Below, piece by piece: positions 26,738 through 35,341 of a stretch of 64,000 bases of DNA (position 1 is its first letter; every line of letters begins with the position of its first letter). Made by a program: the position numbers and the translations under genes. Below the pieces are notes generated by a model. It made no database searches and had not been told where the DNA came from. It worked only from the letters and a program-made list of their open reading frames with translations. Origin of the DNA: Oceanimonas sp. GK1 (GTDB lineage: Bacteria > Pseudomonadota > Gammaproteobacteria > Enterobacterales > Aeromonadaceae); assembly GCF_000243075.1 (NCBI RefSeq), contig NC_016745.1:3117001-3181000 (forward strand). Reading direction: 5' to 3'.

Positions 26738-27541
26738 ATGCACAAGGTCATACTGATCATCATTGACGGTTTGGCCCACGAGGTAGCCCGGCACAGCCTG
26801 GGCTACCTGCTGGCCATGACCGAAGCGGGGCGCGCCACCGGCTACAAGCTGCAGTGCGAACTGCCGGCGCTGTCGCGCCCCTTGTATGAAACCATTCTCA
26901 CCGGCACCCGGCCGGTGGATCACGACGTGGTGCACAACGGCGTGGTGCGTTTGAGCAACGAAACCAGCCTGTTTCACCTGGCTCAGCGTGCCGGCCTCAC
27001 CACGGCGGCGGCGGCCTACCACTGGATGAGCGAGCTGTACAATCGCGCCCCCTACGATCCGCTGCGGGATCGCTTTACCCAGGACCCACAGCTGCCCATT
27101 CAGCACGGCATTTTCTACCACCAGGACGATTACCCCGACAGCCACCTGCTGCTCGACGCCGAGTGGCTGCGCCAAGGCGCGGATCCGGATCTGCTGCTGA
27201 TCCACCCGATGAACGTGGATCATGCCGGCCACCAGTTTGGCCTGGACTCCTCCCAGTACCGCAACAGCGCCCGCCGCTTCGATCTGCTGCTGGCCGATTA
27301 CGTACCGCGCTGGCTGCAGCAAGGCTATCAGCTGATGATCACCAGTGATCACGGCATGAACCGGGATCGCAGCCACAGCGGCGCCCTGCCGGAAGAGCGG
27401 GAAGTGCCGCTGTTCGTGCTGGGCTCGGCGTTCAGTCACGACCGCCACGCCCACCCTCGCCAGACCGAGCTGTGCGGCACCCTGGCCAGCCTGCTCGGCC
27501 TCGATCACCACAAACCCCAGTGCCGGGAGCTGCTGACATGA
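26738..27541 (+). CDS. Alkaline phosphatase superfamily phosphodiesterase/pyrophosphatase-like enzyme
   Basis: A 267-residue protein without a clear signal peptide, related to nucleotide pyrophosphatase/phosphodiesterases (COG1524). Metal-site motifs are visible: IIIDGLAHEV at residues 5-14, a nucleophile segment LSRPLYETILTGTRP near 47-61, HPMNVDHAGHQFG near 155-167, and ITSDHGMNRDRSHSG near 201-215. These enzymes use two metals to split phosphodiesters, phosphomonoesters or phosphonoacetate. The ATG lies 3 bases after the binding-protein gene, and the end overlaps the permease by ATGA. Placed within an uptake operon, it probably acts on the imported compound in the cytoplasm. The exact bond cleaved is unknown. 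Confidence 0.8.
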   Translation: MHKVILIIIDGLAHEVARHSLGYLLAMTEAGRATGYKLQCELPALSRPLYETILTGTRPVDHDVVHNGVVRLSNETSLFHLAQRAGLTTAAAAYHWMSELYNRAPYDPLRDRFTQDPQLPIQHGIFYHQDDYPDSHLLLDAEWLRQGADPDLLLIHPMNVDHAGHQFGLDSSQYRNSARRFDLLLADYVPRWLQQGYQLMITSDHGMNRDRSHSGALPEEREVPLFVLGSAFSHDRHAHPRQTELCGTLASLLGLDHHKPQCRELLT

Positions 27542-28449
27542 CCGATCTTGCCCTGACCACCGACCGGCCCTCACACACCGCGGCTCCCGTGAACACCGGC
27601 ACGCTCCCGGCCGCTCGTCCTTCTCCCTGGCGGCGCCGGCTGCCGCTGCTGTTGCTGCTGCCCTTTGGCCTGGTGTTTGCCCTGTTTCAGCTGGCGCCCA
27701 TTGCCTGGGTGGCGATCAACGCCTTTCAGGCGGGCGGCGACTGGAGCCTGGCCCACTTTCGCGAGATCCTCGGTTCCCCCTGGTATCACCAGTCCTTTAC
27801 CAACAGCCTGGATCTGGCGTTCTGGTCCAGCCTGGCAGGGCTGGCCATTGCCACTCTGGGCACGGCGGCACTGCGGCGGGTGCCGGGCCGGCTGCAAAAC
27901 GCCGTGGTAGCCTTTACCACCATGTCCAGCAACTTTTCCGGCGTGCCCCTGGCCTTTGCCTTTATCGTGCTGCTGGGCATGAACGGCGCCCTGACCCTGT
28001 TACTGCAGCAGCTGGGGCTGGCCGAGCAGTTCAATCTCTATTCCCGTGGTGGCCTGCTGGTGCTCTACACCTATTTTCAGGTGCCATTGGCGGTGCTGTT
28101 GCTGTACCCGGCCTTTGACGCCCTGCGCGACGACTGGCGCGACGCCGCCGCCCTGCTGGGCGCCGGCCCGGTGCGCTACTGGCTGCGGGTGGCGCTGCCG
28201 GTGCTGAGCCCGGCCCTGCTCGGTACCTTTATCATTTTGCTGGCCAACGCCCTCGGTGCCTATGCCAGCACCTATGCGCTGATGACCAGCAACTACAACC
28301 TGGTGACCATTCAAATTGCCGGCCTGGTGGCGGGAGACATCTTCCTCGAGCCCCAGCTGGCGGCGGCGCTGTCGCTGCTGCTGATGGCCCTGCTGTTGCT
28401 GGTCACCGCCGTTAACCAGTGGCTTGTTGCCCGGAGTCGTCATGTCTAA
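27538..28449 (+). CDS. ABC transporter permease (first)
   Basis: A 303-residue inner-membrane permease of the MetI-like (BPD_transp_1) fold, with about six helices after a 35-residue polar N-terminus. The cytoplasmic EAA-like loop DAAALLGAGP (about residue 200) contacts the ATPase. Its ATG overlaps the previous stop (ATGA). It pairs with the next permease to form a heterodimeric channel of the PotBC or PhnUV type. Confidence 0.88.
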   Translation: MTDLALTTDRPSHTAAPVNTGTLPAARPSPWRRRLPLLLLLPFGLVFALFQLAPIAWVAINAFQAGGDWSLAHFREILGSPWYHQSFTNSLDLAFWSSLAGLAIATLGTAALRRVPGRLQNAVVAFTTMSSNFSGVPLAFAFIVLLGMNGALTLLLQQLGLAEQFNLYSRGGLLVLYTYFQVPLAVLLLYPAFDALRDDWRDAAALLGAGPVRYWLRVALPVLSPALLGTFIILLANALGAYASTYALMTSNYNLVTIQIAGLVAGDIFLEPQLAAALSLLLMALLLLVTAVNQWLVARSRHV

Positions 28450-29224
28450 GCCCCCGCTGTCCGCCCGACTTACGGTCTGGACCCTGGTGGTCCTGCTGGC
28501 CGCCCCCATCGCCATTACCCTGGCCTATTCCCTGGCCGAGAGCTGGGGTGCCCGAATACTGCCACAAGGGTTCAGCCTCGAGTGGTATGCCAAACTGTGG
28601 ACCGACCAGCGCTTTCTGGCCGCCTTTGGTCGCTCGCTGCTGGTGTGCCTGGCGGCGCTTACGCTCAGCCTGGTGCTGATTCTGCCGGCGCTGTTTGTGG
28701 TGTTTTACTACTTTCCCAAACTCAAAGGGCTGATGAACCTGCTGGTGCTGCTGCCCTTTGCGGTGCCGCCTGTAGTGTCGTCGGTGGGCCTGCTGCAACT
28801 CTACGCCGGCGGCCCGCTGCCCCTGGTGGGCACGCCCTGGATCCTGGTGCTGTGCTACTTCACCCTGAGCCTGCCCTTTATGTACCGGGCTTTGGCCAAC
28901 AACCTGGAGGCGGTCAACCTGCCCGATCTGATGGATGCCGCCCACCTGCTGGGTGCCGGCACCACCCGCGCCTTTTTGCGAGTGGTGCTGCCCAACCTGC
29001 GCAACGGCCTGCTCAGCGCCCTGTTCCTGGCGTTTTCCTTCCTGTTCGGGGAATTTGTGTTTGCCAACCTGCTGGTGGGCACCCGCTTTGAAACCCTGCA
29101 GGTTTACCTGTACAGCCAGCGCACCACCAGCGGCCACTTCACCAGTGCCATGGTGATGTCCTATTTCCTGTTTATCGGCCTCGCCACCTGGGTGGCGCTG
29201 CGCCTGCAATCCCGGAGCGCCTGA
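28442..29224 (+). CDS. ABC transporter permease (second)
   Basis: A 260-residue MetI-like permease with six hydrophobic segments and the EAA-like loop DAAHLLGAGTTRAFLRVVLP near residue 165. The ATG at 28442 overlaps the first permease by 8 bases and has GGAG at 28433-28436. Its stop shares one base with the ATPase start. It has the size and pattern of the C-type permease of polyamine/phosphonate importers. Confidence 0.88.
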   Translation: MSKPPLSARLTVWTLVVLLAAPIAITLAYSLAESWGARILPQGFSLEWYAKLWTDQRFLAAFGRSLLVCLAALTLSLVLILPALFVVFYYFPKLKGLMNLLVLLPFAVPPVVSSVGLLQLYAGGPLPLVGTPWILVLCYFTLSLPFMYRALANNLEAVNLPDLMDAAHLLGAGTTRAFLRVVLPNLRNGLLSALFLAFSFLFGEFVFANLLVGTRFETLQVYLYSQRTTSGHFTSAMVMSYFLFIGLATWVALRLQSRSA

Positions 29225-30240
29225 TGTTCTATCTGGAAGTTGCCCATCTCGCCAAATCCTTTGGCGACACCCGCGTGTTCAGTGACATTCACTTCGATAT
29301 TCGCCGGGGCGAGCTGGTCACCCTGCTCGGCCCCTCGGGCTGTGGCAAGTCGACCCTGCTGCGCAGCCTGGCCGGGCTGGTCAGCCCCGATCACGGCCAT
29401 ATTCGCGTGGCCGGCGAAGACATCACCCATCTCAAGCCCCAGAAGCGGGGCATCGGCATGGTGTTTCAGAGCTATGCCCTGTTTCCCAACCTGACGGTGG
29501 CCGGCAACATCGCCTTTGGCCTGAGTATGCAAAAGCTGAACAGGGCCGAGCTGAACCGCCGGGTGGCGGAAGCCGTGGAGCTGGTGGGTCTGGAAGGCCG
29601 GGAAAAGCACTACCCCGCCCAGCTTTCCGGCGGCCAGCGCCAGCGGGTGGCGCTGGCCCGGGCATTGGTGGTGCAGCCGCGCATTCTGCTGCTGGACGAG
29701 CCGCTGTCGGCGCTGGATGCCCCCATTCGCAAGCGGCTGCGCGAGCAGATCCGGCGCATTCAGCAACAGCTCGAGCTCACCACGGTATTCGTGACTCACG
29801 ATCAGGAAGAGGCCCTGACCATGTCGGATCGCATTTTTGTGATGAACCAGGGCAGTATTGTCCAGGCCGACACCGCCGAGGGCGTTTACACTCACCCGGC
29901 CAGTGACTTTGTGGCGGGCTTCATGGGCAGCTATAACCTGCTCGAACCGGCGCAGGCCGCCGCCCTGTTCGGCCTGCGCATTCGCGGCCGGCTGGCCATT
30001 CGCCCCGAGACCATTTACATTCGCGAACCGGGCCGCGACTATGGTCCGGCCATGACCGCTCCCCTGCCGGCCCGAGTGGAGCACCACCAGCTGCTGGGCA
30101 ACGTGATCCGCTACCGCATGCGGCTGGCCCACGCCACCTTGGAGGTGGATACCCTCAACCGGGGCCCGGCCTCGCTGCTGGCCACCGGCACGCCCGTGGA
30201 GCTGCTGTTGCCCAAGAACGAACTGAGAGAGGTTGCCTGA
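29224..30240 (+). CDS. ABC transporter ATP-binding protein
   Basis: A 338-residue ATPase of the PotA/UgpC group. Walker A GPSGCGKST is at residues 36-44, the signature LSGGQRQRVALARAL near 136, Walker B ILLLDEPLSALD near 157, and the H-loop TVFVTHDQEEA near 190. A C-terminal TOBE-type domain (about 240-338) is present. It starts at TGATG with the second permease and ends at TGATG with the phosphatase gene, so the operon is tightly coupled. Confidence 0.92.
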   Translation: MFYLEVAHLAKSFGDTRVFSDIHFDIRRGELVTLLGPSGCGKSTLLRSLAGLVSPDHGHIRVAGEDITHLKPQKRGIGMVFQSYALFPNLTVAGNIAFGLSMQKLNRAELNRRVAEAVELVGLEGREKHYPAQLSGGQRQRVALARALVVQPRILLLDEPLSALDAPIRKRLREQIRRIQQQLELTTVFVTHDQEEALTMSDRIFVMNQGSIVQADTAEGVYTHPASDFVAGFMGSYNLLEPAQAAALFGLRIRGRLAIRPETIYIREPGRDYGPAMTAPLPARVEHHQLLGNVIRYRMRLAHATLEVDTLNRGPASLLATGTPVELLLPKNELREVA

Positions 30241-30893
30241 TGAACCTGGCCATTTTTGATCTGGACGAAACCCTGATTGCCGGCGACGCCGCCACCCTGT
30301 GGCTGGGCTTTCTCGCCGAGCAAGGTCTCGTCAGCGACGGCCTGCTGGCCGAAGAGCGGCGGCTGATGGAGCACTATTACGCCGGCACCCTCGACATGAA
30401 CGCCTACATGGCGCTGACCCTGGCGCCGCTGGAAGGACAAGGCCCCGAGACGCTGGCGCCACTGGTGAATACCTTCATCCGCGAACGCATTGCGCCCATC
30501 GTCTACCCCCAGGCGCGGGAGCGGCTCGACTGGCATCGCGCTTTGGGCCACCGCTGCCTGATCATTTCCGCCACCGGCGAGCACCTGGTGAAACCCATAG
30601 CGCAGCACCTGGGGGTGGCGGACGCCATTGGCGTGCAAACCGAAATGAAAAACGGCCGCTACAGCGGCCGACCAACCGGCATTTTCAGCTTTCAGCACGG
30701 CAAGGTGGTGCGCCTCGGCCACTGGCTGCGGGATCACAACCTGGAACCCGGCTTCTGCTATGGCTACAGCGACTCCCACAACGATCTGCCGCTGCTGGAA
30801 TACGTGGACGAGGCGGCGGTGATCAACGGCGATGACGCCCTGAACGCCATCGCCGCCGAACGCGGCTGGCAGCAATTAAGCTGGGCGTTGTAA
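30240..30893 (+). CDS. HAD-superfamily phosphatase (SerB-like, subfamily IB)
   Basis: A 217-residue HAD hydrolase. The nucleophile motif FDLDETL gives Asp7 and Asp9; motif II LIISATGEH lies near residue 102, and motif IV YSDSHNDLPLL near 176. Subfamily IB members include phosphoserine phosphatase and related phosphomonoesterases. It is the last gene of the ABC operon (TGATG overlap with the ATPase). Together with the upstream phosphodiesterase-like enzyme it suggests a two-step release of phosphate from the imported compound. It is convergent with wrbA, whose end is one base away. Confidence 0.85.
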   Translation: MNLAIFDLDETLIAGDAATLWLGFLAEQGLVSDGLLAEERRLMEHYYAGTLDMNAYMALTLAPLEGQGPETLAPLVNTFIRERIAPIVYPQARERLDWHRALGHRCLIISATGEHLVKPIAQHLGVADAIGVQTEMKNGRYSGRPTGIFSFQHGKVVRLGHWLRDHNLEPGFCYGYSDSHNDLPLLEYVDEAAVINGDDALNAIAAERGWQQLSWAL

Positions 30894-30894
30894 C

Positions 30895-31494
30895 TCAGCC
30901 AAACAGCTTCTTCGAAAGCTCAGCCACGGTTTTGCCCTGATAGCGGGCGATGGCCAGCTCCCGCTCATCGGGCTGACGTGAACCGTCGCCGCCGGCAATG
31001 GTCGTCGCCCCATAGGGTGTGCCGCCGCCCACCTGGGAGATGTCGGCCACCTCAGGGGTAGCGTAACCGATGGGCACGATGATCATGCCGTGGTGAGCCA
31101 GGGTGTTCCAGGTGCTGGTAATGGTGGTTTCCTGGCCCCCCCCGGTACCGGTGGAGCTGAACACGCTGGCCAGCTTGCCCACCAGGCCGCCCTTGACCCA
31201 GAGGCCGCCGGTCTGATCAAAGAAGTTGCGCATCTGGCCGCTCATGTTGCCAAAGCGGGTGGGCGTGCCGAAAATAATGGCGTCGTAATCGCCAAGCTCC
31301 CCGGGGCTGGCCACTTCCGCTTTTTGATCCACCTTGCCGCCGGCCTGTTTGAACGCCTCCTCCGGCATGGTTTCCGGCACCCGCTTGATGGTGACCTCAA
31401 CCCCGGCGACTTCCCCCGCGCCCTTTGCCACCGCCTCGGCCATGGTTTCGATATGGCCGTACATGGAATGGTACAACACCAGCAATTTGCTCAT
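30895..31494 (-). CDS. wrbA: NAD(P)H:quinone oxidoreductase WrbA
   Basis: WrbA is a flavodoxin-like, FMN-dependent NAD(P)H:quinone oxidoreductase that reduces quinones by two electrons and limits redox cycling. The 199-residue protein starts [14 protein letters not shown], the FMN phosphate loop. It contains [25 protein letters not shown]-type residues around 75-100 and the [13 protein letters not shown] motif near 112, all diagnostic of WrbA. AAAGGAGA precedes the ATG. An intrinsic terminator lies 64 bases before the start; TTGTGC and TAGAGT, 17 bases apart between them, could be its own promoter. Confidence 0.95.
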   Translation of the reverse strand: MSKLLVLYHSMYGHIETMAEAVAKGAGEVAGVEVTIKRVPETMPEEAFKQAGGKVDQKAEVASPGELGDYDAIIFGTPTRFGNMSGQMRNFFDQTGGLWVKGGLVGKLASVFSSTGTGGGQETTITSTWNTLAHHGMIIVPIGYATPEVADISQVGGGTPYGATTIAGGDGSRQPDERELAIARYQGKTVAELSKKLFG

Positions 31495-31558
31495 CGCACT
31501 TCTCCTTTGCCTTGTGAATATTGCCTTTCACACTCTAGCCGCGGTAAGCGCAGGGCAC

Positions 31559-31588
31559 AAAAAAACGGCACTCCAAAGAGCACCGTTT
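31559..31588 (-). terminator. Intrinsic terminator upstream of wrbA
   Basis: Read on the minus strand, AAACGGTGCTC pairs with GAGTGCCGTTT across a TTTG loop (two G-T wobbles), followed directly by seven T in total. It lies between the DUF2750 gene and wrbA, both on this strand. It can end transcription from DUF2750 or from the structured element in between, or attenuate wrbA. Confidence 0.75.
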
Positions 31589-31602
31589 CTGGGCTGAGGT
31601 GC

Positions 31603-31735
31603 CACTGACATCGGACAAAAGGACTACTTCACGACACGCTTCAAGCACATCCCTGTGTCGCTCGGCAAATGCCATCCATGGCATTTGATCGGTCGTGAAG
31701 CAGTTCCTTATGCCCTTCCGTCAGAAACAGATCCG
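31603..31735. repeat. Structured palindromic intergenic element
   Basis: Outer arms CTTCACGAC (31627-31635) and GTCGTGAAG (31692-31700) pair, with imperfect extensions outward (AGTCC-like sequence on both sides). Inside, CAAATGCCA (31666-31674) pairs with TGGCATTTG (31679-31687) over TCCA, and CGACAC (31632-31637) can pair with GTGTCG (31655-31660), competing with the outer stem. It looks like a dispersed palindromic repeat of the MITE or ERIC kind, or a structured RNA on the minus strand ending at the terminator at 31559. No second copy was found in the window. Confidence 0.55.
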
Positions 31736-31766
31736 TTCGCCTGCAAGAAATTCAAAAACATAAAAA

Positions 31767-32108
31767 TCAGGCGAATTCCTTCACCATTTCCAGTACGTCC
31801 AGCTCGACGCCGTCAAGCTCTTCGTTCCAGTTGGGACCAATGCGCACGCCGTCTTCCGACAGGTCTTCCACCCAGATTTCCAGGAATTCGGCCAGAGTAA
31901 TCTCAAAAGGCTCGTACTCGGACCACTCGTCCACGCACTGGGCCTGGGCCTCGGCCCTGGTGGACCACAGCGGCATCACTTCGGTATCCTCAAACTCGGT
32001 GGAATCACACACCACCCACTCGTCTCCGAAGCGAAGCCCCCACATCAGGTTGTCGGCTTTCACTTGTTCGATAAAACGCTGGTATTCTGGCTGGTGGAGC
32101 TGGCTCAT
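31767..32108 (-). CDS. DUF2750 protein
   Basis: A 113-residue, very acidic cytoplasmic protein. The Trp-rich pattern (LMWGLRFGDEWVV, VMPLWSTRAEAQAQ, EFLEIWVEDL) fits DUF2750, a family of unknown function common in gammaproteobacteria. AAAGGTGA sets the ATG at 32108; a longer in-frame extension upstream runs into the pncA promoter region and is not credible. It is divergent from pncA. No catalytic motif is visible. Confidence 0.8.
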   Translation of the reverse strand: MSQLHQPEYQRFIEQVKADNLMWGLRFGDEWVVCDSTEFEDTEVMPLWSTRAEAQAQCVDEWSEYEPFEITLAEFLEIWVEDLSEDGVRIGPNWNEELDGVELDVLEMVKEFA

Positions 32109-32244
32109 TATGGTCACCTTTGGCTTAATGAGGGGAAGACACCCCGATAGGGGGCGATACTGAACCAAATTAACCCTAGACTCAATCAAAACAATTTTAA
32201 ACACCGTGCTACGCAGTGCCCACATTGACTCAAGGAGGTGGCGT

Positions 32245-32892
32245 ATGAAACTGCCCGCCAAACACAGGGTAGCCAGTCTCGACGTGGATGCCCAGTATAC
32301 CTTTACTCCCGTCTGCCCCGATGAACTGCCGGTGGCCGGTGGCGATACCCTTGCCGCCGAACTCAACCGCCAGGCCGCCTTTGCCGGTGTTCGCCTGGGA
32401 TCCAAGGATGCCCATTCACCGTCGGCCCACTGGGTCGCCAGCGACGACAAGCCCGCCTTCAACAAAATATCGGGCGACAACGTCGATATTCGCTGGCCCC
32501 TGCATGCAGTGCCCGGCACCAAAGGCTTTGAACTGCTCGACGGCCTGCCCCACCCCGCCGACTACGACTTTTTCGTGTGGAAGGGGGTCGAGCTCGACAT
32601 GCACCCCTACGGCGCCTGCTATCACGACTTGAGCGAGCGCCTGAGTACCGGGGTCATTGAGTACCTGCGCGGCAACCACATCGACACCGTGCTGGTAGGG
32701 GGGCTGGCCACCGACTACTGCGTGTTTCACACGGTCAAGCAGCTGCTGGCCGCCGGATTTAACGTCATCGTCAACCGCGCCGCCACCCGGGGCGTGGCCG
32801 ACGACAGCAGCCGCCATGCCATTGCCGAGATGATCCAGCTGGGTGCCCACTTCGTGCATGATGCCGGCGAGCTGGAGCAGGCCGATGACTGA
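32245..32892 (+). CDS. pncA: Nicotinamidase
   Basis: PncA deamidates nicotinamide to nicotinate in NAD salvage. The 215-residue protein has the isochorismatase-like catalytic triad: Asp13 (LDVDAQYTFTP), Lys113 (FVWKGVELD) and Cys159 (GLATDYCVFHT), with metal-site DAHSPSAHW near residue 55. AAGGAGGTG at 32232-32240 fixes the ATG at 32245. The last 8 bases overlap pncB, the next step. This places both salvage enzymes in one operon. Confidence 0.92.
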   Translation: MKLPAKHRVASLDVDAQYTFTPVCPDELPVAGGDTLAAELNRQAAFAGVRLGSKDAHSPSAHWVASDDKPAFNKISGDNVDIRWPLHAVPGTKGFELLDGLPHPADYDFFVWKGVELDMHPYGACYHDLSERLSTGVIEYLRGNHIDTVLVGGLATDYCVFHTVKQLLAAGFNVIVNRAATRGVADDSSRHAIAEMIQLGAHFVHDAGELEQADD

Positions 32893-34075
32893 GCCCGTGA
32901 TCACCACCCTGCTCGACACCGATCTGTACAAATACACCATGATGCAAACGGTGCTGCACCAGTACCCGGCCGCGGAGGTGGAATACCGCTTTCGCTGCCG
33001 CACCCCGGACGTGGACTTTTCCGCCTGCATGGCCGATATCAGCCGGGAGCTCGACCACCTCTGTACCCTGCAGCTCACCGACGACGAGCTCGGCTACCTG
33101 GCCGGGCTCGACTACCTCAAGCCCGACTTCATTCACTTTCTGCGGCTGTTCCGGCTCGATCGCCGCTTCGTGCAGCTGGACTGCATTGACGGCCGGCTGG
33201 AGCTCACCCTTCGTGGCCCCTGGCTGCACACCATTCTGTTCGAGGTGCCGCTGCTGGCGATCATCAGCGAGGTGTACTGCCGCCATCACTACTCAAGCCC
33301 CGACTGGCACCGGGCCCGTGAAAAGCTGCAGCAAAAAATCGCCCTGGCGGCCGACGCGCCCGCCAGCTTTCACTTCACCGACTTTGGCACCCGGCGCCGC
33401 TTCTCCCGCCATTGGCATGAGGAGGTGGTGACCCGCCTGGCCCAGGCCCTGCCGGTGCAGTTCACCGGCACCAGCAATCTGGATCTGGCCCGCCGCCTGG
33501 GGCTGAGCCCGGTGGGGACCATGGCCCATGAGTTTTTGCAGGCCTTTCAGGCCCTGGGACCACGGCTGATTGACAGTCAGAAGGCGGCGCTCGATGCCTG
33601 GGTGCGGGAATACCGCGGCCGCCTTGGCATCGCCCTCACCGACGTGGTGGGCATGGACGCCTTTCTGCACGACTTTGATCTCTACTTCGCCAAGCTGTTT
33701 GACGGCCTGCGCCACGACTCGGGCGATCCCATACGCTGGACCGAAAAGGCCCTGGCCCACTACCGCCGCATGAAGATAGACCCGCACAGCAAAACCCTGG
33801 TGTACAGTGACAGTCTGACCATGCGCCGGGCGCTGGAAATTCATGAGCGTTTCAAAAACGACTGCGCCATGGCCTTTGGCATCGGCACCCACCTGACCAA
33901 CGATGTCACCGAGCCGGCTCCGCTCAACATGGTGATCAAGATGACCCGCTGCAACGGCCAGGCGGTGGCCAAGCTGTCCGACAGCCCGGGCAAGACCATG
34001 TGCGAGGACGCCGGCTACCTGGCCTATCTGTCCCGCGTGTTTGGGGTGCAGTTGTCCGCCGTAAACCAGAGCTGA
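32885..34075 (+). CDS. pncB: Nicotinate phosphoribosyltransferase
   Basis: PncB joins nicotinate to PRPP with ATP to give nicotinate mononucleotide, following PncA. The 396-residue length agrees with the E. coli enzyme (400). Typical motifs are TLLDTDLYKYTMMQTVL at the N-terminus, FTDFGTRRRFSRHWH near 165 and RHDSGDP near 277. The start at 32885 lies inside the end of pncA, so translation is coupled. Ten or more in-frame codons further upstream overlap pncA more deeply and are not needed. Confidence 0.96.
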   Translation: MTEPVITTLLDTDLYKYTMMQTVLHQYPAAEVEYRFRCRTPDVDFSACMADISRELDHLCTLQLTDDELGYLAGLDYLKPDFIHFLRLFRLDRRFVQLDCIDGRLELTLRGPWLHTILFEVPLLAIISEVYCRHHYSSPDWHRAREKLQQKIALAADAPASFHFTDFGTRRRFSRHWHEEVVTRLAQALPVQFTGTSNLDLARRLGLSPVGTMAHEFLQAFQALGPRLIDSQKAALDAWVREYRGRLGIALTDVVGMDAFLHDFDLYFAKLFDGLRHDSGDPIRWTEKALAHYRRMKIDPHSKTLVYSDSLTMRRALEIHERFKNDCAMAFGIGTHLTNDVTEPAPLNMVIKMTRCNGQAVAKLSDSPGKTMCEDAGYLAYLSRVFGVQLSAVNQS

Positions 34076-34173
34076 CACAGGCGTAAAACCACACTGCCAC
34101 TCAGCCCTTCTCAGCCTTCGTTCCGCTCTCTAAATTAAGAGGCAATGAATAACGCTGACGAAGGGCACCTGCA

Positions 34174-34968
34174 ATGACCGCCTCCCCCTACGTGGCCCGT
34201 ACTCCGGGGCCCGATGGCATCATTCACTACTCACAGGAAGACAACGCCGTCTGGCACACGCTTATCACCCGCCAGCTCGGCTGCGTGCAGGGCCGCGCCT
34301 GTCACGAATACCTGACGGGGCTAAAGCAGTTAAACCTGCCTCATGACCGTATTCCCCAGCTCGACGAGATCAACCGGGTGCTGGAGCCCGCCACCGGCTG
34401 GCGCGTGGCCCGGGTGCCGGCACTGATCTCCTTTGACCACTTTTTTGAGCTGCTGGCCGGCCGGCAGTTTCCCGTGGCCACCTTTATTCGCCGGCGGGAG
34501 GATCTCGATTATTTGCAGGAGCCGGACATTTTTCACGAGCTGTTCGGCCACTGCGCCATGCTCACCCACCCGGCCTTTGCCCGCTTTACCCATACCTATG
34601 GCCGGCTAGGCCGAGATGCCAGCCCCAAAGAGCGCGGCTTTCTGGCCCGGCTGTACTGGTTTACCGTGGAGTTCGGCCTGCTCAATACACCGGAAGGCCG
34701 GCGCATCTACGGTGGCGGCATACTGTCGTCGCCGGGCGAAACCCGCTACGCCTTTGAGTCGGACCAGCCCGAATTCCGCGCCTTTAACCTGCTGGACGTG
34801 CTGCGCACGCCCTATCGTATCGATATCATGCAGCCCATCTATTATGTACTGGACAGCCTGGACCAACTCTTTGCCATTGCCGACATGGACATCATGGCCG
34901 AGGTGCACAAGGCGCAGGCCCTGGGGCTGTTTGCCCCCACGTTTCCACCCAAACCCACCGCCGTTTAA
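34174..34968 (+). CDS. phhA: Phenylalanine 4-monooxygenase
   Basis: PhhA hydroxylates phenylalanine to tyrosine with iron, oxygen and tetrahydropterin. The 264-residue bacterial form lacks a regulatory domain. The iron ligands are His121 and His126 in FHELFGHCAM and Glu166 in YWFTVEFGL. The pterin-recycling partner phhB follows 9 bases downstream. The product tyrosine is degraded via HppD, encoded 23 kb away in this window. No TyrR/PhhR box was found in the 98 bases upstream. Confidence 0.96.
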   Translation: MTASPYVARTPGPDGIIHYSQEDNAVWHTLITRQLGCVQGRACHEYLTGLKQLNLPHDRIPQLDEINRVLEPATGWRVARVPALISFDHFFELLAGRQFPVATFIRRREDLDYLQEPDIFHELFGHCAMLTHPAFARFTHTYGRLGRDASPKERGFLARLYWFTVEFGLLNTPEGRRIYGGGILSSPGETRYAFESDQPEFRAFNLLDVLRTPYRIDIMQPIYYVLDSLDQLFAIADMDIMAEVHKAQALGLFAPTFPPKPTAV

Positions 34969-34977
34969 GGAGCATTC

Positions 34978-35319
34978 ATGACCCACCTGGCCCAACAACA
35001 GTGCGAGGCCTGCCGGGCCGACGCGCCCAAAGTCAGCGATACCGAGCTGGCCGAGCTGATGAAGCAAATTCCCGACTGGACCCCCCAGGCCCGGGACGGC
35101 GTGCTGCAGCTGGAGCGGGAGTTCACATTCAAAAACTTCAAGCTGGCCTGGGCCTTTGCCGACAAGGTCGCAACGCTTGCCGAAAGCGAGTTTCACCACC
35201 CGGCCATTTTGCTGGAATGGGGCAAGGTCACCGTCACCTGGTGGACCCACGCCATCGGTGGCCTGCACCGCAACGACTTCATTATGGCGGCCCGGACGGA
35301 CCGGCTGCTGGACGAGTGA
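34978..35319 (+). CDS. phhB: Pterin-4a-carbinolamine dehydratase
   Basis: PhhB dehydrates the 4a-carbinolamine formed by PhhA, so that the pterin cofactor can be recycled. The 113-residue protein has the family's core [20 protein letters not shown] and the active-site [24 protein letters not shown] region (histidines near 80-81 and 98). AAGGAGCATTC precedes the ATG. It forms a two-gene operon with phhA. Confidence 0.95.
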   Translation: MTHLAQQQCEACRADAPKVSDTELAELMKQIPDWTPQARDGVLQLEREFTFKNFKLAWAFADKVATLAESEFHHPAILLEWGKVTVTWWTHAIGGLHRNDFIMAARTDRLLDE

Positions 35320-35341
35320 GGAAAAACGTAAGACGTAAAAC

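Noticed and set aside
34076-34173. A TyrR/PhhR box upstream of phhA
   Set aside because: No TGTAAA-N6-TTTACA-like sequence could be found in this 98-base region.
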